Positions 23,170 through 30,219 of a DNA stretch of 45,051 nt are shown in pieces. The stretch comes from Acidobacteriota bacterium. GTDB lineage: Bacteria; Acidobacteriota; Blastocatellia; UBA7656. The notes below the pieces were generated by a model, which worked only from the letters and a program-made list of their open reading frames with translations, did not search any database and was not told the DNA's origin. The position numbers were made by a program, and so were the translations under genes. Each line of letters begins with the position of its first letter. The first letter of the stretch is position 1. The stretch covers positions 1 through 45,051 of the forward strand of contig JBBPIG010000030.1 in assembly GCA_038040445.1 (NCBI GenBank). Direction: 5' to 3'.

Positions 23170-25911
23170 ATGTCCACCCGATCTGTCGGCGATATACAGA
23201 AGTCAAATGGGCAGACCTCAGTCGACGACTCGATTACGCCTATTGTCCCTCACGCGGATGTGCGCAAGTCCGGGGCAGTCGCCGAAAGCAACCAGCTCAG
23301 TCAACTTGGACAAAAGATTTTCCTCGATCGGTATGCGATGAAAGACATGAGCAAGAGAACGCTCACGCCAGACGATATGGTGATCGTCTGTGTCGACGCA
23401 AAGACCGGCCAGCGCGAGATCGGCGTCGTTACCGAAATGGATGAAACGGCGGCCGGCGGCGGCGGGCGGGTTACGGTCGAACTCCAGGATGGGACGAAGA
23501 TTGAATGCTTATCTGAGCACGTATCGAAGCCGATCGAGACTGATCCCGAGCAAATGATGGAACGAGTCGCCCGCGGGATTGCGGCCGTGGAAGGCGAGCG
23601 GGCCGACGAGTGGTACCAGAATTTTCGATGGCTTCTGAACGGATGGAAGTTCGTGCCCGCCGGGCGAATCCTCACAGCCGCGGGCACCGATCAACAGCTG
23701 ACTTTTTACAATTGCTACGTCGTACCCTCTCCGAAAGACTCGCGACGGGGCATCGTCGACACGCTTTCGCAAATGATGGAGATCATGTCCCGGGGAGGCG
23801 GTGTTGGAATCAACGTCAGCAGCTTGCGGCCTCGCCATTCCTACGTAAAAGGCGTGAATGGGCGCTCGTCGGGGTCCGTGTCGTGGGGCGCGCTGTATTC
23901 GTTTGTAACCGGCTTGATAGAGCAGGGCGGATCGCGGCGCGGCGCGTTGATGCTGATACTGAACTGCTGGCATCCCGATGTGGTCGAGTTCATCACGTCC
24001 AAACGCGAGATGGGAAAGATCACCAATGCAAACATCTCGATAGGGATCACCGACAAGTTCATGGATGCCGTCCACGCAAACGCCGATTGGGACCTGGTGT
24101 TTCCTGATACATCCGATCCCGACTATGGCCAGATGTGGGATGGCAACATCGACAAGTGGCTTGCCGCCGGTAAGCGCGTGATCGTGCACAAGACGGTTAA
24201 GGCGCGCGCCATCTGGGATTCGATCATCGAGTCGGCATGGGCTTCGGCAGAACCAGGCGTGTTCTTTATCGAACGCTCGAACAAAATGTCTAACTCGTGG
24301 TACTACGATGCGGGTTATCTTGGTTGCACCAATCCTTGCGGCGAGCAGCCTCTGCCGGGCTTTGGCGTATGCAATCTGGGCGCGATCAGCCTGTCGAGGT
24401 TTGTAAGCGAAGGCGACGTCGCGTGGGATGATTTGGGCAAGGCGGTGCGCTATGCGGTCCGTTTTCTCGACAATGTAATCGACGCAACCCCCTACTTCTT
24501 CGACGAGAATTATGCTCAACAAAAAGCGGAGCGGCGCGTGGGCTTGAACACGATGGGTCTGGCCGAGATGCTGATCCGGCTGGGCATTCGTTACGGCTCA
24601 GAAGAATCGGTGCAGTTCATAGACCGGCTGTATCGCTTTATCTCCGGGGAGGCTTATCATGCTTCGGCGGAGATAGCGTCGGAGAAGGGACCCTTCCCGA
24701 TGTTTGACGCAGAGAAGTTCCTGGAGTCAGGCTATATGCAGAAGATGCCCGACGACGTTCGCGAAGAAGTACGCGAGAAGGGTGTGCGCAATGTGACGTT
24801 GTTGACTCAGGCGCCGAACGGCACAATAGGCACCATGGTCGGTACTTCGACCGGCATCGAGCCGTTCTACTTCTGGAACTACTTCCGCAAGTCGCGGCTT
24901 GGCAAGCACGAGGAGCGAGTGAAGGTCCTGGAAGAATGGCAGCAAGCTCACCCTGGAGAACCACTGCCCGGTTACTTCGTGACTGCGATGGACCTCGCCC
25001 CCGAAGAGCACGTCAAGGTGCAAGCCGCGATTCAGCGTTGGGTCGACTCGTCGATTTCGAAGACCTGCAACCTCCCGGCTTCCTACACTCCTCAGCAGAC
25101 GCGCGAGATATACGAACTGCTCTACCGGTCCGGGTGCAAGGGCGGGACGGTATATCGCGACGGCTCTCGCGATGTGCAGGTGCTCAATTTGAAAGAAGAA
25201 GACAAGCGGGTGAGCGAGCCGGCGCCGGACACGTCGAAGGGCGCTATGGTTGCGCTTGCCGGCGAGCAGCGGCCTCAAGCTGCATCGGTGGCTACACCGG
25301 TTGAAGGCGAATCTGAGGCTTCTTCCTCGAGCGAGCTCGTTCAGAGCGACGGGGGCTGGCAGCCAAAAGTTCGTCCGCGCCCTTACAAGCGCCGCGGCTA
25401 CACAGTCAGCAAGGCCACTCCGTCGGGCACCGCACATATCACTATGAACGAGGACGAGGAAGGTCATCCGTTCGAAGTCTTTCTCGAAATCGGCAAAGCG
25501 GGTTCGGACATCAAGGCGATGGCTGAGGCTATGGGGAGATTGATGTCGCTGATCCTGAGAATGGCATCGCCGGTTTCGCCACTCGAGCGCGTTCGCGAAA
25601 TTGTGAAACAGATTTCCGGCATCGGAGGCGCGCGCTCCTACGGATTTGGCAAGCGGCGAGTGCTTTCGTTGCCTGACGCAGTAGGACAGGCGCTTGCCGA
25701 GAACTATCTGAACATAAGCCACGGAACCGAGGGCGACGGTCAGGGCGCGGAAATGGGGGTCGATGGTTCGGTCATTGCGGCATCCTCGGTTCACAAGGCT
25801 TCCGCCGTGACCTCTGGCTCTATGGACCTCTGCCCGACTTGTGGCGACTCTACATTCGCGCGAGTCGAAGGGTGCCAGACTTGCTACGCTTGTGGTTACT
25901 CCGAGTGCTGA
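23170..25911 (+). CDS. nrdJ: Adenosylcobalamin-dependent (class II) ribonucleoside-diphosphate reductase
   Basis: The 913-residue NrdJ makes deoxyribonucleotides using a B12-generated thiyl radical, so it works with or without oxygen. The redox pair is C182 (FYNCYVVPSP) and C401 (GFGVCNLGAI); the active-site motif is NPCGEQPLPG with N388, C390 (thiyl) and E392. APNGTIGTMVGTSTGIEP is the second substrate loop. The C-terminal part has a TSCPD-type domain (FEVFLEIGKAGSDIKAMAEA) and a zinc finger LCPTCGDSTFARVEGCQTC...CGYSEC. Near residues 63-110 a small beta-like insert (DDMVIVCVDAKTGQREIGVV ... VTVELQDGTKIECL) lies between FLDRYAMKD and the ATP-cone-like helix. It is monocistronic, with its own promoter and terminator. 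Confidence 0.95.
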   Translation: MSTRSVGDIQKSNGQTSVDDSITPIVPHADVRKSGAVAESNQLSQLGQKIFLDRYAMKDMSKRTLTPDDMVIVCVDAKTGQREIGVVTEMDETAAGGGGRVTVELQDGTKIECLSEHVSKPIETDPEQMMERVARGIAAVEGERADEWYQNFRWLLNGWKFVPAGRILTAAGTDQQLTFYNCYVVPSPKDSRRGIVDTLSQMMEIMSRGGGVGINVSSLRPRHSYVKGVNGRSSGSVSWGALYSFVTGLIEQGGSRRGALMLILNCWHPDVVEFITSKREMGKITNANISIGITDKFMDAVHANADWDLVFPDTSDPDYGQMWDGNIDKWLAAGKRVIVHKTVKARAIWDSIIESAWASAEPGVFFIERSNKMSNSWYYDAGYLGCTNPCGEQPLPGFGVCNLGAISLSRFVSEGDVAWDDLGKAVRYAVRFLDNVIDATPYFFDENYAQQKAERRVGLNTMGLAEMLIRLGIRYGSEESVQFIDRLYRFISGEAYHASAEIASEKGPFPMFDAEKFLESGYMQKMPDDVREEVREKGVRNVTLLTQAPNGTIGTMVGTSTGIEPFYFWNYFRKSRLGKHEERVKVLEEWQQAHPGEPLPGYFVTAMDLAPEEHVKVQAAIQRWVDSSISKTCNLPASYTPQQTREIYELLYRSGCKGGTVYRDGSRDVQVLNLKEEDKRVSEPAPDTSKGAMVALAGEQRPQAASVATPVEGESEASSSSELVQSDGGWQPKVRPRPYKRRGYTVSKATPSGTAHITMNEDEEGHPFEVFLEIGKAGSDIKAMAEAMGRLMSLILRMASPVSPLERVREIVKQISGIGGARSYGFGKRRVLSLPDAVGQALAENYLNISHGTEGDGQGAEMGVDGSVIAASSVHKASAVTSGSMDLCPTCGDSTFARVEGCQTCYACGYSEC

Positions 25912-25942
25912 TTTAGAACGGGTGCTTCTCTCAGTTAGAGAA

Positions 25943-25984
25943 AGGCGAGCCGCAAGGTTGCTTTGCAGGCTCGCCTGATTTTTT
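25943..25984 (+). terminator. Intrinsic terminator after nrdJ
   Basis: AGGCGAGCC (25943-25951) pairs perfectly with GGCTCGCCT (25968-25976), and six T residues follow at 25979-25984. Confidence 0.88.
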
Positions 25985-26011
25985 GAAGCGGCTCGCGCGG
26001 ACGCGCGAGCT

Positions 26012-26170
26012 TCAGATCACTGGCGTGTAAGACGGATACGTCTTTCGGATCTTGCCTTCGATCTTCTGTCGCTCAGACTCTGCGGTGGTTGCTGCAAGCT
26101 GTTGACGAAGTCTCTTGCGCTTCTGATAGCGCTGGCGGCGGCGTTTTATCTCGCGGTCACGTTCTCTCAT
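26012..26170 (-). CDS. Small basic helical protein
   Basis: The protein has 52 residues from ATG 26170: MRERDREIKRRRQRYQKRKR then LRQQLAATTAESERQKIEGK and IRKTYPSYTPVI. It is highly charged and probably one or two long helices, similar in style to small conserved proteins of unknown function (DUF6800-like). The frame is open upstream to 26275, but that part is less regular. A GGAGG lies 25-30 bases before the ATG, too far for a normal start. It is convergent with nrdJ behind the terminator. Confidence 0.55.
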   Translation of the reverse strand: MRERDREIKRRRQRYQKRKRLRQQLAATTAESERQKIEGKIRKTYPSYTPVI

Positions 26171-26286
26171 TGTTGTGTGTGATTCTCGCTTTCTAGTCCT
26201 CCGACTTTGGGCGTCAGTCGGGTTCGGCATCCATGAACCTTGGCCGATTAACGCGCTGATTCTAGCCCTTCGCATCTAACCCGGTC

Positions 26287-26331
26287 AACTGCGCCGATCA
26301 GAACTGCGCCGATCAGATCTCTACCGATCAG
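26287..26331. repeat. Three tandem 15-bp repeats upstream of the kinase gene
   Basis: AACTGCGCCGATCAG occurs twice in tandem (26287-26301 and 26302-26316), followed by the variant ATCTCTACCGATCAG (26317-26331). They share CCGATCAG every 15 bases and could be stacked protein-binding sites, about 80 bases upstream of the kinase promoter. Confidence 0.65.
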
Positions 26332-26411
26332 ATCGAGCTTGAGTCAATGGGTGGTCTGAAACACCGGAAGAATCGGTACTTCGTGGGTATTGAGACTCGA
26401 AAAAAACTGAC

Positions 26412-26439
26412 TTGTAGCAAATCTCAGCGATGTTATAAT
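26412..26439 (+). promoter_or_regulatory. Sigma70-type promoter for the kinase gene
   Basis: TTGTAG (26412-26417), a 16-base spacer and consensus TATAAT (26434-26439), 62 bases before ATG 26502. Confidence 0.6.
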
Positions 26440-26501
26440 CCGGTCATCAAAGGTGAAACGCCCTCAGGACAGAACCGCAATCTATTCAAAGGTTATCGAG
26501 T

Positions 26502-28571
26502 ATGGGCACAAGTAACGCTGGCTCCGGTTTTCCACTAAGCAATCAGATCACCCGCGACTACAGGATCATTCAGTTGCTCGGCAAAGGCGGAATGGGCGAG
26601 GTCTATTTGGCAGAGCAACTGCGCGTCGGACGCCGGCGTGTAGCTCTGAAGGTGCTCAGTCGCGCCTGTTCGGAAGATCCCGAGATTATTAAGCGGTTCG
26701 AGAATGAAGCGGCTTCTGCGGGGCGCATTCATCACCGCAACGTCGTGATGATTTACGAGAGCCGCGTGACCGATGACGGCCAGATCTATGTGGTGATGGA
26801 GTACGTAGAAGGCAACAGCCTGGGGCATGAGATCGCCGAACGTGGAGCGCTGCCCCTGGCAGAGATTGTTGAGATTGCGAAGCAGGTCTGTGCAGGGCTG
26901 AGCACCGCACATAAACTGGGAATCGTTCACCGCGACATAAAGCCAGACAACCTCATGCTAGCCCGAGATGAAGAAGGTGCGTTGTTCGTGAAAGTGCTGG
27001 ACTTCGGAATAGCGAGACTCCTGGAACCGGGAGAGGGCGGTGCCCAAACGAAGACCGGCGTCATCATGGGCACTCCTTTCTATATGTCTCCGGAGCAGGC
27101 GTTGGGGAACACCGGTGATAAGATTGACGCCCGTTCCGACATTTATTCGCTCGGCATGGTGGTCTATCAGATGCTCACAGGCCGGGTGGCTTTCGAATCT
27201 GATTCGTGGATGCGCGTGATGTACAAACACATACACGAGGAGCCACTGGCCCCTAGCCAATTGAGACCGGAGCTCGCCTCGTTTGAAGAAGTTGAACGCG
27301 TATTGCTGAAATCGCTCGAGAAGGACCGCGAGAATCGACACTCATCCGTCACCGAATTCGCGACTGAGTTGGAAAAGGCCTACAATCGTGCGAGAGTCGC
27401 TAATCCGGACGCAGTGACCCTGGCTTATGGCCCGACGGTTCTCACCGAGGGCTTGCCTTTCGCTCCTACTGGGAGCCCGACTGCCCCAAGTGCGACGATT
27501 CGCGATGCAGTTACACCCTCAACCGAAGCCGAGCCGGTGGCAGCGGCTGCAGTAGCTGTTCCCAAAACCTTCTGGACACGGAGAAACACGATTGCCGCGC
27601 TTGTTGTTGTTGTGCTTGTCGTGGCGGGGCTTGTGCGATTTGTCTTCATTCCGGGAACGGAGCCGGTCAAGTCAGAGACAGCAACCTCCGCGCCTTCGAT
27701 TCGGCCCAGCCCTATGCCCGTGATTGAGACATTCAATTACACCGTGCTGAACGTCAGCCCAACTGGACAGCTTGCAGAACCGCACAGGCGAGAGGCTCGA
27801 TATTTTAATGAGGATCTCGGCAGTCCGTTGACGATCGAGATGGTTGAAATACCAGAAGGCACTTACCTGATCGGTGCGCCGGCAGAAACGCAAAAGGACC
27901 GCCACCCAAATGAGCGCCCACAGCATACGGTGACCCTGCCGATGTTTTATATGAGCCGGACGGAAGTAACACAAGCGCAGTGGCTAGCGGTGAGTAAACT
28001 TCCGAAGGTGAGCCGAGAGATTGATCTAAATCCGTCGGGGTTCAAGGGCGATGCGAAGCTTCCCGTGCAAAACGTGTCGTGGTGGGAAGGAGTTGAATTC
28101 TGCGAGCGGTTATCGAAGGCGACGGGGCGAACATACCGTTTGCCTACGGAGGCGGAATGGGAATACGCCTGCCGGGCCGGTACCACAACGCCTTTCCATT
28201 TTGGCGACACGATAACCGCGGAGATCGTCAACTACGATGCCAACTATCCGTTTGGCGCCGGGCCCAAAGGAGTGACCCGGAAACAACCCGTCCCAGCCGG
28301 CAACACCGGAGCGCCGAATGCATTCGGGTTGAACAACATGCATGGGAACATGGCCGAGTGGTGCCTCGACCCCTGGCACGACAATTATATCGGAGCACCG
28401 ACAGACGGCATAAGTTGGGAAGACGGAGGCAATCAGAGCCTGCGGGTGTTTCGAGGCGGCTCGTGGTATGACGGCGGCGATAACTGCCGCTCTGCTTTCC
28501 GCAACAGCTACGCTCCCGATGTGAAGCTCAGCTTCATCGGCTTACGCATTGTGATGGTCCCGCAGAAGTAG
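26502..28571 (+). CDS. Ser/Thr protein kinase fused to a SUMF1-like extracytoplasmic domain
   Basis: The 689-residue protein has an N-terminal Hanks-type kinase: glycine loop GKGGMGEVYLA (27-37), K50 in VALKVL, HRDIKPDN (143-150), DFG (167-169), MSPEQ. A Pro/Ala/Thr linker leads to one TM at about 364-385 (IAALVVVVLVVAGLVRFVFI). Residues ~440-689 form an FGE/SUMF1-type domain (VEIPEGTYLIGAP, RTEVTQAQWLAV, YRLPTEAEWEYACRAG, NNMHGNMAEWCLDPW, VFRGGSWYDGGDNCRSAFRN). Genuine formylglycine-generating enzymes carry two cysteines near this last motif; here one is absent, so the domain is more likely a ligand-sensing relative than an enzyme. Signal would pass from the periplasm to the cytoplasmic kinase. 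It is monocistronic with its own promoter. Confidence 0.9.
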   Translation: MGTSNAGSGFPLSNQITRDYRIIQLLGKGGMGEVYLAEQLRVGRRRVALKVLSRACSEDPEIIKRFENEAASAGRIHHRNVVMIYESRVTDDGQIYVVMEYVEGNSLGHEIAERGALPLAEIVEIAKQVCAGLSTAHKLGIVHRDIKPDNLMLARDEEGALFVKVLDFGIARLLEPGEGGAQTKTGVIMGTPFYMSPEQALGNTGDKIDARSDIYSLGMVVYQMLTGRVAFESDSWMRVMYKHIHEEPLAPSQLRPELASFEEVERVLLKSLEKDRENRHSSVTEFATELEKAYNRARVANPDAVTLAYGPTVLTEGLPFAPTGSPTAPSATIRDAVTPSTEAEPVAAAAVAVPKTFWTRRNTIAALVVVVLVVAGLVRFVFIPGTEPVKSETATSAPSIRPSPMPVIETFNYTVLNVSPTGQLAEPHRREARYFNEDLGSPLTIEMVEIPEGTYLIGAPAETQKDRHPNERPQHTVTLPMFYMSRTEVTQAQWLAVSKLPKVSREIDLNPSGFKGDAKLPVQNVSWWEGVEFCERLSKATGRTYRLPTEAEWEYACRAGTTTPFHFGDTITAEIVNYDANYPFGAGPKGVTRKQPVPAGNTGAPNAFGLNNMHGNMAEWCLDPWHDNYIGAPTDGISWEDGGNQSLRVFRGGSWYDGGDNCRSAFRNSYAPDVKLSFIGLRIVMVPQK

Positions 28572-28624
28572 GCTTAAAGTAAGGGTTGGAGTTGTTCGAC
28601 AGTCGGCCGCGAGCTTCGATTTAG

Positions 28625-28798
28625 CCGAACGCGCTGAACGCTGCCAAGCTTGCAGCAGAGCTGTTCGAGCGGATCGATCAACCCGCGGCTGAGGGGGGCA
28701 CGGCTTTGCTTTGCAGAATTGTCGCGCAATCGACTGACTTCGTGCTGCTGTTTATGACCAAGAACGGAATTGACAGAGTGCTTTCGGATAAGAGGTAA
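28625..28798 (+). pseudogene. Possible gene remnant downstream of the kinase gene
   Basis: In the 365-base gap, one plus frame from after a stop at 28624 to TAA 28796-28798 reads AKLAAELFERIDQPAAEGGT and ALLCRIVAQSTDFVLLFMTK then NGIDRVLSDKR. This has normal codon use and a protein-like pattern, but no start codon or ribosome site. It may be the 3' scrap of a lost gene. I do not recognise the family. Confidence 0.3.
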
Positions 28799-28936
28799 GG
28801 TGACCGCTAAGATCCGCACGGGGAGGCCTTTGAATCTGCGGCTTGCACAAGACGGCTCATGCTAGAATAATCCAGACTTTAGCGCTTTCTGGGTGGTCTA
28901 AAACCTTGGCAAAGAGTATCCGTGAGTGATGCACAT

Positions 28937-29569
28937 ATGAAGAAGCTTCAAACAGCCCCGTTCTTGCTTGCGCTTGCACTGGTGATGACCTCATTTGAAG
29001 TTTCAGCGCAGGGCCAGGTGCGCCGAAATAATCGCCTGCCTCCTGGTCAGCGCGGAATCAATCGGCCGCCTTTCGGTATTCCGCAGCTAGGCCGCAATCG
29101 CCCGGGCAATCCCAATCAGCTAAAGAAGCAGCAATTGCAACAGCGGGTAATGCAGGCGATTGGTCTCAGGCCCGAACAGCGACTGCGAATGCAGGAGATC
29201 CGTCGCAGCCATGACGACGAACTCATCGGCGCCGGCCGTCGTCTAAGGCAGGCTCGTCAGGCGCTCGACCGCGCGATCATGAGCGAGCCGTTTAGCGAAG
29301 CGGAAGTGCGCGGGGCCACAGAGGCCTTGGCGTCGGCGCAGGCGGATAAGATCAGACTGGACGCAAGTGTTCGAGCCCAGGTGCGCGGCGTTCTCACTCC
29401 CGATCAGGTTCAGCGCTTCCATCAGCTTCAACGCGAGATGCGTCGCGGGATGAAAGAACAACAAAGGGACCAGGAAAAGGAGATGGGCCCGCAGGGGGTA
29501 AACAATGCTCCGGAGCGGGAAGAACTCGACCTCTTGTTTCTGTTTTCTGAAGGAAAGATCGGAACCTGA
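28937..29569 (+). CDS. Spy/CpxP-like periplasmic protein (heavy-metal sensor type)
   Basis: The protein has 210 residues from ATG 28937 (a GTG at 28922 would add five residues). The signal peptide (KKLQTAPFLLALALVMTSFE) ends near VSAQG. A basic, proline/asparagine-rich stretch follows, then an all-helical domain typical of the CpxP/Spy/ZraP fold: LKKQQLQQRVMQAIGLRPEQ, RRSHDDELIGAGRRLRQARQ, ALASAQADKIRLDASVRAQV, RGVLTPDQVQRFHQLQREMR. Relatives are periplasmic chaperones or metal-binding stress sensors. It lacks the usual LTxxQ duplication but keeps LxPEQ and LTPDQ. No two-component partner is adjacent. The kinase upstream is the nearest signalling gene. Confidence 0.72.
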   Translation: MKKLQTAPFLLALALVMTSFEVSAQGQVRRNNRLPPGQRGINRPPFGIPQLGRNRPGNPNQLKKQQLQQRVMQAIGLRPEQRLRMQEIRRSHDDELIGAGRRLRQARQALDRAIMSEPFSEAEVRGATEALASAQADKIRLDASVRAQVRGVLTPDQVQRFHQLQREMRRGMKEQQRDQEKEMGPQGVNNAPEREELDLLFLFSEGKIGT

Positions 29570-29642
29570 CCTGCGAAGACTGCCCGAAAAGCCGCTCTGT
29601 TACTACTCAGCGTTGTTCAGTCATCGATCTTAACGATTTCAC

Positions 29643-30167
29643 TCAGGGTGATACGACTCCCTTGACGTACTTTGAAACGATCCCGAGCCCGATTGCCGAG
29701 AGCAACGGATAGAGCCCATCCATCAGACTCCAGCCAATGATATAAGCAAGATTGCCCTGAATGAAGAAGAAGTGGTCCATCTCCCAGGTGCCCAGTATTT
29801 CGTGCTCGGCCCACTTCACCAGGAAGCTGAAGATCGCGAATAACGCGAACTGCTCCCAGAAAGGCTTTCGGTAGGTTCCTGCGTACAGAAAGCCCAAGCA
29901 TAATCCTATCCACACGAAGGTATGAAGAAAGTTATTCAGCCAAGGCAGGAAGCTCATAATGCCGGCACGAAAGAAGACGTAGTTGCCAACAAACACGCCG
30001 ACGGACCAGCCGAAGAAGAGTATCCAAAATGACCTTCGGAAGTTGAGCTCGACCGTTGCGTTCGCGTGCCGCATCAGGATGAACATCGCGCCGTATACGG
30101 CAAGCACAGCCACATAATCCACGACGCTATTCCGCGGGCCTAATAATTCATTTGTGAATGACTCCAC
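29643..30167 (-). CDS. Small integral membrane protein downstream of the GMC oxidoreductase
   Basis: The protein has 174 residues from GTG 30167, with AAAGGAG six bases upstream; the frame is open to 30206 but lacks a better site. Four or five hydrophobic segments are seen (VVDYVAVLAVYGAMFILM, FWILFFGWSVGVFVGNYVFF, WLNNFLHTFVWIGLCLGFLY, FALFAIFSFLVKWAEHEIL). Histidines H110 and H145-like positions could bind a cofactor. It follows the GMC oxidoreductase by 52 bases on the same strand, so it may be its membrane partner or electron acceptor, but the family is not recognised. Confidence 0.6.
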   Translation of the reverse strand: MESFTNELLGPRNSVVDYVAVLAVYGAMFILMRHANATVELNFRRSFWILFFGWSVGVFVGNYVFFRAGIMSFLPWLNNFLHTFVWIGLCLGFLYAGTYRKPFWEQFALFAIFSFLVKWAEHEILGTWEMDHFFFIQGNLAYIIGWSLMDGLYPLLSAIGLGIVSKYVKGVVSP

Positions 30168-30219
30168 GTGAACTCCTTTCAGGATGATCGCGCGCGCGCT
30201 CAGCAAGAATCGCCGGGGG

